Positions 1 to 12,250 of a stretch of DNA of 64,000 bases are shown here, piece after piece. The DNA is from Sialis fuliginosa (Eukaryota > Arthropoda > Insecta > Megaloptera > Sialidae). Position 1 is the first letter of the stretch. Each line of letters opens with the position of its first letter. The stretch lies in assembly GCA_961205875.1 (NCBI GenBank), contig OY540810.1, positions 4,774,001-4,838,000 on the forward strand. Reading direction: 5' to 3'. Below the pieces are notes generated by a model. That model ran no database searches and was not told the origin of the DNA. It saw nothing but the letters and a program-made list of their open reading frames with translations. A program made the position numbers and the translations under genes.

Positions 1-1595
1 TGAGATATTAACTATTCAATTTACTTCTTTGTTAGCGTATGAGTTTTAATTTGTTTTTTTAGTTTTAACTTGTTTTTAAAAAGGGAAGGAGCACGCGAAG
101 GTCTTTAAGTGCGTGATGCTCTTAAAGATAATAGTGTAAGCTACATTTAAAAAAAAACTGGAGTCTCTTCGATCGCGCCAAGCTGAGATATTAACTATTC
201 AATTTACTTCTTTGTTAGCGTATGAGTTTTAATTTGTTTTTTTAGTTTTAACTTGTTTTTAAAAAGGGAAGGAGCACGCGAAGGTCTTTAAGTGCGTGAT
301 GCTCTTAAAGATAATAGTGTAAGCTACATTTAAAAAAAAAACTGGAGTCTCTTCGATCGCGCCAAGCTGAGATATTAACTATTCAATTTACTTCTTTGTT
401 AGCGTATGAGTTTTAATTTGTTTTTTTAGTTTTAACTTGTTTTTAAAAAGGGAAGGAGCACGCGAAGGTCTTTAAGTGCGTGATGCTCTTAAAGATAATA
501 GTGTAAGCTACATTTAAAAAAAAAACTGGAGTCTCTTCGATCGCGCCAAGCTGAGATATTAACTATTCAATTTACTTCTTTGTTAGCGTATGAGTTTTAA
601 TTTGTTTTTTTAGTTTTAACTTGTTTTTAAAAAGGGAAGGAGCACGCGAAGGTCTTTAAGTGCGTGATGCTCTTAAAGATAATAGTGTAAGCTACATTTA
701 AAAAAAACTGGAGTCTCTTCGATCGCACCAAGCTGAGATATTAACTATTCAATTTACTTCTTTGTTAGCGTATGAGTTTTAATTTGTTTTTTTAGTTTTA
801 ACTTGTTTTTAAAAAGGGAAGGAGCACGCGAAGGTCTTTAAGTGCGTGATGCTCTTAAAGATAATAGTGTAAGCTACATTTAAAAAAAAAAACTGGAGTC
901 TCTTCGATCGCGCCAAGCTGAGATATTAACTATTCAATTTACTTCTTTGTTAGCGTATGAGTTTTAATTTGTTTTTTTAGTTTTAACTTGTTTTTAAAAA
1001 GGGAAGGAGCACGCGAAGGTCTTTAAGTGCGTGATGCTCTTAAAGATAATAGTGTAAGCTACATTTAAAAAAAAAACTGGAGTCTCTTCGATCGCGCCAA
1101 GCTGAGATATTAACTATTCAATTTACTTCTTTGTTAGCGTATGAGTTTTAATTTGTTTTTTTTTAGTTTTAACTTGTTTTTAAAAAGGGAAGGAGCACGC
1201 GAAGGTCTTTAAGTGCGTGATGCTCTTAAAGATAATAGTGTAAGCTACATTTTAAAAAAAAACTGGAGTCTCTTCGATCGCGCCAAGCTGAGATATTAAC
1301 TATTCAATTTACTTCTTTGTTAGCGTATGAGTTTTAATTTGTTTTTTTAGTTTTAACTTGTTTTTAAAAAGGGAAGGAGCACGCGAAGGTCTCTAAGTGC
1401 GTGATGCCCTTAAAGATAATAGTGTAAGCTACATTTTAAAAAAACTGGAGTCTCTTCGATCGCGCCAAGCTGAGATATTAACTATTCAATTTACTTCTTT
1501 GTTAGCGTATGAGTTTTAATTTGTTTTTTTAATTTTAACTTGTTTTTAAAAAGGGAAGGAGCACGCGAAGGTCTTTAAGTGCGTGATGCTCTTAA
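1..1595. repeat. Satellite array A, nine tandem monomers of about 184 bp
   Basis: Monomers starting TGAGATATTAACTATTCAA begin at 1, 184, 368, 552, 734, 919, 1103, 1289 and 1471. Period is 182-186 bp; the ninth is cut off at 1595. Copies differ mainly in A/T homopolymer lengths and a few single bases (for example GATCGCACC in one copy where the others have GATCGCGCC). The array starts exactly at the window edge and probably continues to the left. Each monomer carries the core CTGGAGTCTCTTCGATCGCG. The very high identity points to recent amplification or gene conversion. Confidence 0.97.
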
Positions 1596-1663
1596 CCCTT
1601 AATTGCATCTTGTTAACATTGGTGAACAATGTTTTCAGAGGTATCTATTAGCAAAAATGTACA

Positions 1664-2360
1664 ATATTTTTTAGCCTTTGCGATTCTGGCGCCCCAGGCG
1701 AGATTTCTTTTGACGCCCCCCCCCCCCCCCCCTTTCCACCGCCACAGTGACGATCATTAAAAATTATCCGCACAAAAAAAAAAAAAGCGTGAGAAAATTA
1801 TCTTGTTATTAATTCATTAGTGTAATATAATAATATAATATAACATATAATTGATAAATAATATATAATATAACTAAAATTATATAAAAGATTTCTTCCT
1901 GGCTTTCATATCTGCAAAATTATCGATTGCTGTCTCAAAATTGAGGTTTGCTACAACCTTATTTTCAATTGAAAGAATAGCCAAATTATTCAACCTATCT
2001 TCTATCATAGCCGATTGCAAATAAGTTTTTATGAATTATTTTAATTTACTAAAACTTCTTTCACCACTAGCTACACTAACCGGAATTGTTGCAAGAATTA
2101 GCAAAGCCACCCACAGATTTGGCACTGTGCTTTTCAAGTTTTGTAAAAAAATGTTTAATAAATAATTTATTTTTGTAATATTATTAAGTAAAATGAATTA
2201 TTTTGCAGAAAAAATCAAAACTATTATTCAAAAAATATATATAGCTTAAATTTGGCGCCCTAGAACAGAACATAGAAAAAAAGTTTAAAATAATTGGCGC
2301 CCCCACGAAATTAGCGCCCCAGGCTGTCGCCTGGGTCGCCTGGCCGTTCGGCCGGCCCTG
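1664..2360 (-). mobile_element. hAT-superfamily DNA transposon remnant
   Basis: On the minus strand the element begins at 2360 with CAGGGCCGGCCGAACGGCC, then CCTGGGGCGC and GGGGGCGCC blocks. The other end (about 1671-1735) carries the matching GGCGCCCCAGGCGAGA segment and a run of 17 C. Possible 8-bp target duplications are ATTGTACA (2361-2368) and AATGTACA (1656-1663), with one mismatch. At about 700 bp it is far shorter than an autonomous hAT and keeps only the C-terminal end of the transposase. It sits about 70 bp from satellite array A. Confidence 0.8.
1880..2150 (-). pseudogene. hAT transposase C-terminal dimerisation domain, broken
   Basis: The minus-strand translation contains STVPNLWVALLILATIPVSV, then ASGERSFSKLK and, after one in-frame stop, SAMIEDRLNNLAILSIENK and a lysine/arginine-rich end (MKARKK). 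This is the classic hAT C-terminal dimerisation motif (A-S/G-ERSFS-KLK...RL..L..LSIE) found in the zinc-finger/TTF-type and 52-kDa-repressor-like hAT relatives. The natural stop is at 1880-1882. The N-terminal BED finger and the catalytic RNase-H-like region are absent. Confidence 0.85.
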
Positions 2361-2887
2361 ATTGTACAACCAGAGCCTGTATATTTACGTTTTGTGTATA
2401 GTATCGATCAGTAGTTACTAAAAAATATATAAAATTTGCGTATCTAACATTTTTAGTTAGTCAGTCGATTTAAAGAAATTTAATTTATTTATTTAAAACT
2501 CTTAAGATTATTAGATATGTGATATAAATAACGCATCGACGATATTCAATAAATATCAAATGTACACAAGAAAGTACAGAAAACAAATATAAAAATAAAC
2601 TTTCCTAAATAAATCTTCAATCAAAGAAAAATTCAATTGGAATACCACACGCGGAAAAATATGTGAAAGATCATAATACATGAGAATTTGTATGTATATA
2701 TATATAAAAAAATCATTTCACAAACAGAGTACATAATAAACTTCATGGTAGGTATATAAAAACTTATTTGTATAGTATCGTTCAAAAGTTTTGCGGTACT
2801 CAGAAAATGAAGGAAACAATGTTCGCTAATAAAGTTTAAACGATTTTTATAGGAAACTAGAGGACCTGTCCCGGTTTCTCACGGGAG

Positions 2888-3835
2888 TTAATATTTCACC
2901 CCCTGACACGTATGGAGGGTTGTAGGTAATTGTTATTTTAGCTGACCCGGCAAACGTTGTTCTGCCCAAAAATAATTTGTTTAAAAATCAGACCATAAAT
3001 ACACATTTTCGACCCCAGCGCCACCTGCCGGACCCATAAACAAGATAAACCTAACGGAGCACCAAACGAACATATGGTATGAATATGATTTTGATACGTC
3101 CAGTGGTTTAGGCCTGATTAACTCACATACAAAAAAAAAACGTTTTAATATATTTTTTATATGAGAAAAATACCATTTTTCGAAATATTTCGACTCCAGT
3201 AGCACCTACCAGGTCCAAAAAAGCTATATACTTATGGGAGCACCAAACGAACATATGCACTATGGGCCAGGAGACCCTGTTCTATGGCCAAAAGTCCAGA
3301 AGTTATCCGTTTTAATTAAAATTCATTTTATAAGGTTTTTTTTGGACGCTGATTTCAAATTTTTAATAAAAATTAAAAAATTCAAAATGGCGGAACCAAT
3401 ATGGCGACTAATATATTTCAAAAGTTCTCCAATTTAAATAAAATTCATTTTGTAAGGTTTTATTGGGACGCTAATTTCAAATTTTTTATGAAAATTTAAA
3501 AATTCAAAATGGTGGATCCAATATGGCGACCAAGATATTTCAAAAGTTATCCGATTTTAATAAAATTCATTTTATAAGGTTATATTGGGACGCTGATTTC
3601 AATTTTTTTATAAAATCTAAAAATTCAAAATGGCGGATCCAATATGGCGACCAAGATATTTCAAAAGTTATCCAATTTAAATAAAATTAATTTTATAAGG
3701 GTAAGCACGCGGTGTAAAAAAATAAGAATCTAAATACAAGTAATCTCCTTACAACAATCCATAACAAAGTTTCGCTGTAACACTATGAATGAAACTATTG
3801 CAACCCTTCATACGTGACAAGGGATGAAATATTAA
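2888..3835. mobile_element. Inverted-repeat-bounded repeat element carrying a 121-bp tandem array
   Basis: The ends are imperfect inverted repeats: TTAATATTTCACCCCCTGAC at 2888 and, reversed, a segment ending GGGATGAAATATTAA at 3835, each about 37 bp. The same CACCCCCTG...GGGTTGTA string occurs inside the arms of the fold-back element at 47212-47913, so the two are related. Inside are segments with ACCAAACGAACATATG (3064 and 3243) and the tandem repeat listed next. No coding capacity is seen. Confidence 0.55.
3289..3705. repeat. Tandem repeat, period about 121 bp, three and a half copies
   Basis: Copies begin near 3289, 3419, 3541 and 3662. Each has AAAAGTTMTCC, then AAATTCATTTTATAAGG, a GGGACGCTGATTTC segment and CAAAATGGCGGATCCAATAT. 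The last copy stops at about 3705. A weakly similar sequence with AATGGTGGACAAAATCG occurs near 40530. Short open frames here are read-through of the repeat. Confidence 0.85.
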
Positions 3836-3894
3836 ATTTTTTGTTTTTATCACCTATAAATAATTGTAAATATCTCGGATCTTAGTTAAAAATT

Positions 3895-4480
3895 GCATAA
3901 ACCCACCCCCTGACTACCCCGGCCATTAGGGGTTGAATGTCCATTTTTTTTTATTGAAGACTATTTTGACCAAATTCACCTGTATAACTAAAGAAACTAT
4001 GCAGATAAACATATCAAAAACCCACCCTCGTCCACCTTTTACGCTATTAGGGGTTGAAATTTTTATTTTTATTGAATATTATTTTGTCCGAATTTACCTT
4101 AATATCGTAAAAAAATATGTTAATAAATATATCATAATTTTGAAAATTAAACACCAATAACCCCCCCCCCCTCCCATCTCTTAGGGGTTGAGTTTTCGAA
4201 AATGCTATTTGTCTTGTACAATATGTGTGCAATGTTTCATTCGAGTGAATACAAACAAATTTTTTTCGACATATAAACTTTTCCACCCCCTTGCACCCGT
4301 TTAATTTTGGGAAATACTTATGTAAATACTAGTTTCATTATTTGTATTGTAGAGTATTCATTTTAAGTTTCAAGTAAATCCAACCAAAAAATATTTTCCC
4401 ATTCAAAATTTTACACCCCTTTTTACCCCCGTAGGGGTTGAATTTAGAAAAATATTTTCTTAATGGGTGCTTAGATCATA
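3895..4480. repeat. Degenerate tandem array with CACCCCC...AGGGGTTGAAT units
   Basis: The motif AGGGGTTGA recurs at about 3928, 4052, 4183 and 4433 (spacings 124, 131 and 250), each preceded by a C-rich stretch such as CCACCCCCTGACTACC. Copies have diverged strongly. It directly follows the inverted-repeat element at 2888-3835 and may be part of the same larger repeat. Confidence 0.7.
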
Positions 4481-5063
4481 AAAGGAAGACGCCCCTCAAA
4501 TTTCACGGTCCAGAGAAAGTGTGTACACTCGTAGTACTATATTCGTTTATACAATGTGAAATAAATATATGTACATTGTACATATCATTCTTGTACGTTT
4601 AGAAGAGTTTCACAGTCAAGCAAATGAAAACGGGCAAAAAGGGGCAGATCTAGGCTGAAGTGCACATCCTAGAGAAGACATTCGTGGGTTTCATTACTTA
4701 ATACAAGGCGGTATCTTTCAGTATTCGTAATCGGCAGCAGGTGCTTTGCTGAAAAATCTTGTTTTTTTATACTAAAAATGTGGTTTTACTTCAGTAAAAC
4801 TGAAAATAACGCATTCATATGACATTTAAAATAATTTTTGAACTTCCACGAATGAAATAATCCAAATATACGGCTTGAAATTTATGACTTTACAATAAAT
4901 ATTACATTTTACAAGCGACAGTAACATAATTTTTTTTTATACATTTTTCAACTTTGCGCCCCTGTCATTTGAACAGGAATTGATTAATCAACATGTAATT
5001 GTCATCATAACTACTTCAATTAATACCGAATTCAGTGGTCTAATTCGTTTTCTCAAATTCGAA

Positions 5064-5165
5064 AGTAGACTTTTGGCCACAGAACAGGGTCTCCTGGCCC
5101 ATAGTGATATGGTGTGAATATGGTTTCGATACGTCTAGTGGTTTAGGCCTGGTGAGGACACATTT
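5064..5165. repeat. Rearranged fragment of the 3.0-3.3 kb repeat
   Basis: Positions 5071-5106 are the reverse complement of about 3264-3299 (GGGTCTCCTGGCCCATAGTG), while 5110-5150 match 3075-3115 in direct orientation (GATACGTCTAGTGGTTTAGG). The two parts of the family are therefore joined in a different relative orientation from the copy at 2888-3835. Confidence 0.7.
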
Positions 5166-8100
5166 TATCTTATACAGTATAACTATGCGCATAGAATACA
5201 ATTTTTTTTGCTAGCATCGTCTCAGAGGTTGTAAAATTGGCTGATTTTATATTTAATACTGAAGATAAATTAAAGAGAAAATAGAGATTATACTCCATTT
5301 CCTGGAATAAATAATTGCTGGAAATTATATCAGCCTACACTACCTTTTCATACATTTTTTTTAACATTTACAATTTTCTAAAGGCAATTAATGCAGGTGA
5401 ATACATGAAATTTTAAATTTTTAAGTTTTTTTATCAACGCATTTAGCTTTGCTACAGCTCTAGAGCAAATTTTTATAATACTTAACACTACTCTAGAGAA
5501 TACACCTAAATGTTGTTTGATTTGTAAAAAAATCTAACAATATAATTAAATGAAAGATGGCAATTATAAGTCTTAATTGATAACAGAAGTTTTCAGAACA
5601 ATTAACTAATGAATAAATACAAGCATTGTCCATCAAGAATAATAATATAAAGAAAATATAATAAATAAGAACACTTTTGAATGGTAGTATACCTACCTAC
5701 GTTGTCGTTGAAAAACTACATTAAGATAGACCACGTGCTATGAAGAAGAAAATCCACAATGGAAATCATTTTGTAGAGATGCCGCCGAAACTTGTGTTGA
5801 AACTTCCTAAATGATATATACCTACGTATCGGGAGTATGGGAGAATTCGGCGCATGAAAATCCCGCACGTATCAAAGATGTTTCCGCTGCAATTGATTTA
5901 TAGAACTTAGAAGTCGCGGCCATTGAAACCTGATTCAACTTTATCCATCAATTCCACGGGACCTGAACTTGTGCAATACCGCGGAAGCTGTCATTCGTGG
6001 TAGTAACGGTGTAGTTATGAGGAGACGTTCATCATTTGTTTCACTTCATACGTATTCGGTTGGGTGTTCTTTAAATCTGTATTTATGCATGGTGTCATTT
6101 TTACGTAGATATCGTTTACAGTTAACATTACTATTTGAGATATAATATAATTTTTTTAATTAGAAGTTCACGTAAGACTTAATTAATTAAATTAAATCAG
6201 GGCACCTACGGGGGGTGGGGGGCTGAATGGGTTTTAACCTGGGAACTCGGTGCTGCGAGAAGCTTTTTTCTTTTTCAAAAATTTGTGTTACAAGGACTTT
6301 TTTCTCATTAAAAAATTGTTTCTTTGATTTTTAGAGGAGAGACCAGCCGAAAATCCTAGCCTGGGAACTTGCGATAGGTTGTAAATTAATATTAAGGAAT
6401 GAGACGATACGAAAATTAGGTTTTGTAACTGATTTTTGAAGTCTTGTGTCATTGAAACTTAAACGGTATTGTGTTGGGTTCATTTTCGATCGAGAAAAAG
6501 AAAAATCTCAAATCAAATCAAATCGAATTAAACTGTTGTTGGTATTAATATGCAAATAAAAAAATCAACTTGAAAATGTAAAAAATTACGAGATTGTCTT
6601 GTAAAATATTAAGTAGGCACCTACTTAAGCTAAACTTGTTTTGTAAAAAAAATAAACCAATCGCGTTTCAGCCTTGTACCAAGCTCTATTTTTAAATCAA
6701 TTAACAATTAGCTACGTTTATTACCATGCTTAAAAATAATTTAAAATATTTTATGTCTGTAGATCATTTCATAAACAATTAAAATTATTTGATTCTTATT
6801 TTTCAAAATAATGAAGTTAAATTACGCTTGACACAGGTAACTGTATCTATATTCATTGTCAATGAAAAAATAATCGTTCCCAGACTATCATCATCACTAA
6901 TGATCACAAAACCGCAGCAATAAATTTTGAAATAATATCTTCCGCAAAGCAATTAAAACAAACTAACAAGCATAAACGCATTAAAAAATATTGTAATAAC
7001 CACATGTACAATACCGTGATTGTGACGGACGACAAGGACGACACTATACGCACAATATATTGCTCTCCCTTACATCCTATAGGCAATATTTCATGTACAC
7101 AATACTGATAACATGATGTGATTTCAAAGTGCAAACGTGAATTCAGAAAATAGCTCTTTTAAAAGCGCACGCTGTTTGTGTCGTATTTTTTATATCGCAC
7201 AATTGCAAGTTTCATTATATTGGTATGGGTCCATTATTTATCTATTGTATGTTTATTTGTTGAATCAAACATTAATCCTGAAATTGATCTATGCTTCAAT
7301 TCACTGTAGATATTTTGTATTGTATTCTATAAACTTATTACAGAAAAATATCTGATTGAATAGACAAAGTTATTAAGAAAGAAATAGACTTGAACATTCG
7401 CCAAAAACTAGTGAACTAATTGAAGAATTATAATTAGAATTATCCGTTGTAGGTGTTTGTAAGGAATATATGGTGTAAAAAATACTATTTTTTGCAACCG
7501 TTCGTAAATCAAGAGATAAAAATTATTACAGCTAGTATTTTATAAATTCGAATTGAAATAACGTAAAAAATACATCTAATTACAATTAAAATATAAAATT
7601 ATTATTAATATTTAAATACTGTTTAAAAATATTGATAATAATAAAATACTGATATAACTCACAAATATAAATAAATTTATATCACTTCTTTTAATCCATT
7701 TGTAAAAGAAATAAAACATTAATTATAGCTGTAAAAACTGTTCATACAAATAAATATATGTACATACATTGTACAATAAATTGTACACATGCTAACATAA
7801 AGAAATCGTATGTCTTCTAGTTAAAAGATATCCCCTTGCTTCGTATCGTATTTCGTAATTAGTAATCTGAGGTTTAGATTTTATTTCCAATCGTATAACT
7901 GAGATTTAAGCAAATAATACATTGAATGATACCACTTATATCCCTTAATTAAATAAATTGATGCGGTCGACATTACTTTTCATTATTTAACGCAATCGTA
8001 AATACTGTGGAAAGAATGGATCCAAACATAAAACAGATACAGTAGGTTCCAGTAGTCTAATAATGTCAAATTTACCCAATGTTTAAATAAAAAAATGGAG

Positions 8101-8406
8101 GCCCACATACTATAATCCTTTTTTTTTCGACCTCCAAGTTAAAAAAAATAGATGGGCACCAACCTTTCAGTACTAACATAATGGTAACATAGATTGATGA
8201 AATTGGACATAATACTGGGAAAAACCCAATGTGAATTTTTGATTTTAATAACTTGCAACCTGATTATAAAATCGGTGAAAAATACATGTTATTTGGTTAT
8301 TTGGTTTTGTCCATCGGAAATTAAGTACATTACATTAACTAAGGTATTTCTCAAAAGAATAACACATTTCAAGAATAGCTTTTTTGGAAAATAACTTAAA
8401 CAAGAC
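5166..8406. other. AT-rich interval without a recognisable gene
   Basis: Only short chance open frames are visible, and none resembles a protein I know. A slightly GC-richer patch at 5740-6010 has no open frame of note. A G-rich run GGGGGGTGGGGGG lies near 6212. No repeat with clear ends was found. Confidence 0.5.
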
Positions 8407-8605
8407 TATAAGAAGCTCTTTTCAAAATTCTGAAATGATTTACCCTCTGTGAGCAAAGATATCGTCAAAATAAAAACAATAAATTTTAGCAATGTGAGCG
8501 TAATCCCTATATTCGCAATGTAAAATGTATTGATTTTATTTTGACGATATATCTTTGCTCACAGGTGGTAAAATAATTTCAGAATTTTAAATGGAGCTTC
8601 TTATA
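8407..8605. mobile_element. Small fold-back MITE
   Basis: The left arm (8407-8482) starts TATAAGAAGCTC and contains GTGAGCAAAGATATCGTC. The right arm (8529-8605) is its near-perfect reverse complement and ends GAGCTTCTTATA. The spacer is about 46 bp. A 199-bp non-coding hairpin of this kind is typical of a miniature inverted-repeat transposable element. A target duplication could not be fixed. Confidence 0.8.
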
Positions 8606-9825
8606 ACCTTTTTTTTACTCGCGCAATATTTATATTTTTCTATTTTATGTCGTTTCTTATTACAAACCGAGAAATATCTTATGCGAATGATTCTATTAAC
8701 TAGTAAACGCAAAAACTGTTTAGTGTATATGCATTTTTTCAGTTTTAAAGGTTTTAAATATTGGTAATAAAATTAGTAACCAAATTATTATAATAGGTAT
8801 TTCAAGTTTTAGAGTAATCATATAAACATATTGCAATATTCAGAAGGAAACTTTGTAATACATACTGATGCGGGCAAGAACAGCTTTATACGAATGTTAA
8901 GGATAAGGTAGACATAATTCAGAGTGTGTAATCCTTGGAGTCATCAACCCATATTTCCTGGATCTCGTGAACATATCCTGCGTGGATAACCCCAGGGTAA
9001 CATCTTATCCCACCGGTAGTCCCATCTGGTAATAGTATTTATTTTGTAGTAATGTTTTATTAGCTGTAATCAAATAATACTTCAAAATATTTCCCGATTT
9101 TGTATACAATATTGAAGAAAAAGGTAAATAAATATATTTTATTCAATGAATATTTCATTTCATTTTTAGAATTGTATCCTTTATAAAACGAATGTAATAT
9201 TAAAAATACAACTACAAGAAACCAATAAAATTTAAAAGCAATTTTGTTGGTGACATACATATATACATATATGTAGTAGAACAACATATGTATACACGAA
9301 ACCAATGCATGTTAATACAAAGAAGAAACCTTAAAAATATATTTCGTGTTTATAAAAAAGGCTTGGGTTGTGTTTACAAAAAAAAATAAAAAATAAACAA
9401 TGTTGTATTAAAAAACATTAATTGGAGTTCTTGAAAGGATTCAAAGCCCAGCTTTGCATGTGAGGTTACGTAGACAAGTCTATATTCAAATAAAGTTATA
9501 GAAAAATGTTTATCGATAAAAACATGAAGCCCTATTCACAACTTGCTCGGTTACATGAATTATTTAAATACCATGTAAATATATAGATATATAGATATGT
9601 GTCATATTTATATCAGGAGGATAGTTAGAAATTAAAAGTTATTGGTAAATTATCAAATAATTAATGCTAGCAATGATGGTTATTTTTAAACTCATCAGCA
9701 TTAATATAGCTGGTCTTCAATGTCCGTAGATCCGTAGCTTTTGTTCACTCACGTCATCTGTAACACTGTAATTTCCGCCACTGTTTCGCATAATGTGGAT
9801 ATCGTTATTGATATGTCTGTAATTA
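8606..9825. other. AT-rich interval, nothing recognised
   Basis: A GC-richer patch at 8935-9030 has no convincing open frame. ATAT/ACAT microsatellite-like runs lie near 9255-9275. No gene or bounded repeat was seen. Confidence 0.45.
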
Positions 9826-10787
9826 AATTTAAATTGAAAATTTAACAAATAAGTTGAATAGTTAATATGTCAGCTTGGCGCGATCGAGGAGACTCCAGTT
9901 TTTTTTTTAAATATAGCTTACACCATTATCTTTAAGACTATCTAATGCCCGAAAACCTTCGAGTGCGCCATCGGCTATTATTTAGAAATTTAAATTGAAA
10001 ATTTAACAAATAAGTTGAATAGTTAATATGTCAGCTTGGCGCGATCGAGGAGACTCCAGTTTTTTTTTAAATATAGCTTACACCATTATCTTTAAGACTA
10101 TTTAATGCCCGAAGACCTTCGAGTGCGCCTTCGGCTATTATTAAGAAATTTAAATTGAATATTTAACAAATAAGTTGAATAGTTAATATGTCAGCTTGGC
10201 GCGATCAAAGAGACTCCAGTTTTTTTTTTAAATATAGCTTACACCATTATCTTGAAGACTATCTAATGCCCGAAGATCTTCGAGTGCGCCTTCGGCTATT
10301 ATTAAGAAATTTAAATTGAAAATTTAACAAATAAGTTGAATAGTTAATATGTCAGCTTGGCGCGATCGAGGAGACTCCAGTTTTTTTTTTAAATATAGCT
10401 TACATCATTATCTTTAAGACTATCTAATGTCCGAAGACCTTCGAGTGCGCCTTCGGCTATTATTTAGAAATTTAAATTGAAAATTTAACAAATAAGTTGA
10501 ATAGTTAATATGTCAGCTTGGCGCGATCGAGGAGACTCCAGTTTTTTTTTTAAATATAGCTTACACCATTATCTTGAAGACTATCTAATGCCCGAAGACC
10601 TTCGAGTGCGCCTTCGGCTATTATTAAGAAATTTAAATTGAAAATTTAACAAATAAGTTGAATAGTTAATATGTCAGCTTGGCGCGATCGAAGAGACTCC
10701 AGTTTTTTTTTTAAATATAGCTTACACCATTATCTTGAAGACTATCTAATGCCCGAAGACCTTCGAGTGCGCCTTCAGCTATTATTC
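9826..10787. repeat. Satellite array B, six tandem monomers of about 161 bp
   Basis: The anchor CAGCTTGGCGCGATC begins at 9871, 10032, 10192, 10353, 10514 and 10675 (period 160-161). Read in reverse complement, the monomer matches satellite A over most of its length: CTGGAGTCTC..CGATCGCGCC, GTGTAAGCTA, CGAAGGTCTT and ATATTAACTATTCAA are all shared. B lacks the A segment around GCGTATGAGTTTTAATTTG and has its own spacer instead. Monomers are very similar but less uniform than in A. The right edge joins an internal point of repeat R at AGATAAATTG. Confidence 0.97.
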
Positions 10788-11262
10788 AGATAAATTGTCT
10801 GGCATGAATTTTACTAAAAAAATTAGTATCGAAATTTTTTTTAAGACACATCTGATTCTTTCTTTTATTTTTTTGACAATTTCAATCTAAATCTGAATTT
10901 TTATGTTATGCATAATAACGACAAAATAACATTTAATATGTCAAAGTAAATAACAACATAAAAAAACAAATGATGATTTTTTAAAGTAAATTGAGATTTT
11001 AAAGTAAATTGAAAACAATAATTTACAACAAACGTTGTGTTAATCTACATTATAGGAAATTGAATGCTCTACAAAAAAGATCTTATACAATTTTCACGTA
11101 ACATGTATCGTTCCTAAGATATCTTGAAAATAATAAATATTTTGGGATGTCACCCCCCCCCCTTTCTCTCGATTTTAATGATTTTGAAATGAGACCGTCC
11201 TCACTCCAGACTCAACCAACCAACCAATGACGATATCGTATCTTCGATATGACGAGCAAGCA
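10787..11262 (+). repeat. Dispersed repeat R, copy 1
   Basis: It shares with the copies at 23119 and 28930 the strings TTTTTTGACAATTTCAATC, GGAAATTGAATGCTCTACAA, TTTCACGTAACATGT, CACCCCCCCC and GACCGTCCTCAC, and the terminal block TATCTTCGATATGACGAGCA. The segment between CCAACCAACC and the end block, present in copy 2, is missing here. The 5' part is replaced by satellite B. The family looks like the 3' region of a non-LTR retroelement or SINE, but I saw no coding sequence. Confidence 0.75.
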
Positions 11263-12110
11263 ATAGGAACACATAAAGTTATTTTAATTACAAACAAACG
11301 AACTTAACAACTCAAAGCCAATCAGAATATAAATATCTTACAACAATAGGTATTAAAATAAGTAATAAACGATCTATTTATGTTGGCCATTGTACACAAA
11401 TGCATGTTTATTTTAACATTCTGGTTTAAATATACACACTCTCGTTATGTAATCAGCACTGAAAATATCTGTGTTAGTATGTTGACCCAAGGATAAGGTC
11501 ATAGTTATTTCTGTGAAATGTAGGAAACGCGAAAGCACTTGCCAAATTATTCTACTCTGTGTACGTTTAAATTTAGAATAGAGGTAATGAATTCAAGACA
11601 CCTGGATTAAATATTCTGCTGTAAAATAAAAGGCATTTCAAGAGAAGGATCACTGGGGTTATTAAATTTCTCTTTACTATTAATACTTTAATAACAGTTT
11701 AATTGATAATGGAAACATACAAGATTTATTTCGAAGAACTGTGACATGATGATAATATATTTATTATCACACATCAAGACAATGAGAAGCAAAAAATAAA
11801 AATAAAAAGACATGTAAAAAAAATTGTACGCAAATAAATCTATCGTGTTGTCTTTTTTAAAAACCGTAAATTACCCTAAAAACGATTTCTTTTCAAAGTG
11901 ACTTATTTCCATTAGTTTCCTGTAATAAAAAACATACGGTTTTACAATACGTCGACACAATAGTTAAAAATAAATGTTTTATCTAAAAATATACTTTTTG
12001 TACATTTTATAAGATTTTTTTATGTATTGAATTTGCTTGGACTTAAATAGATATCAAAGTATGGCAAAACAATATTTAGTAAATAAATGTTCACTAAATA
12101 ATAGAGTTGC
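11263..12110. other. AT-rich interval, nothing recognised
   Basis: No open frame of note and no repeat with identifiable ends was seen in this interval. Confidence 0.4.
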
Positions 12111-12245
12111 ACATGAGAGAGACGAGACGAAAGTTGAAATCGTCTAGGTCTTGTCTTGTTAAAATTTTAGAAAGTTTAATTTCATTCAAATTTAAGCCAA
12201 TTTTGTCGAGACCGAAAACGAGAAAAATATCGTCTCGGTGTGCAG
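12110..12245. repeat. GAGACGAGAC-type dispersed repeat block
   Basis: It contains GAGAGACGAGACGAAAG, TTTAAGCCAATTTTGTCGAG and ACCGAAAACGAGAAAAATAT. Related blocks lie at 32650-32700, 37070-37210, 37310-37395 and 48010-48055, and all alternate GTCTCG, GAGACC and CTCATCTC with AATCTCGT. It immediately abuts the MITE at 12251. The family is unidentified. Confidence 0.5.
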
Positions 12246-12250
12246 CCTTA

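Noticed and set aside
1-1595. Direct repeats considered as a CRISPR-like array
   Set aside because: The repeats are contiguous 184-bp monomers without unique spacers, and the genome is animal; this is a satellite.
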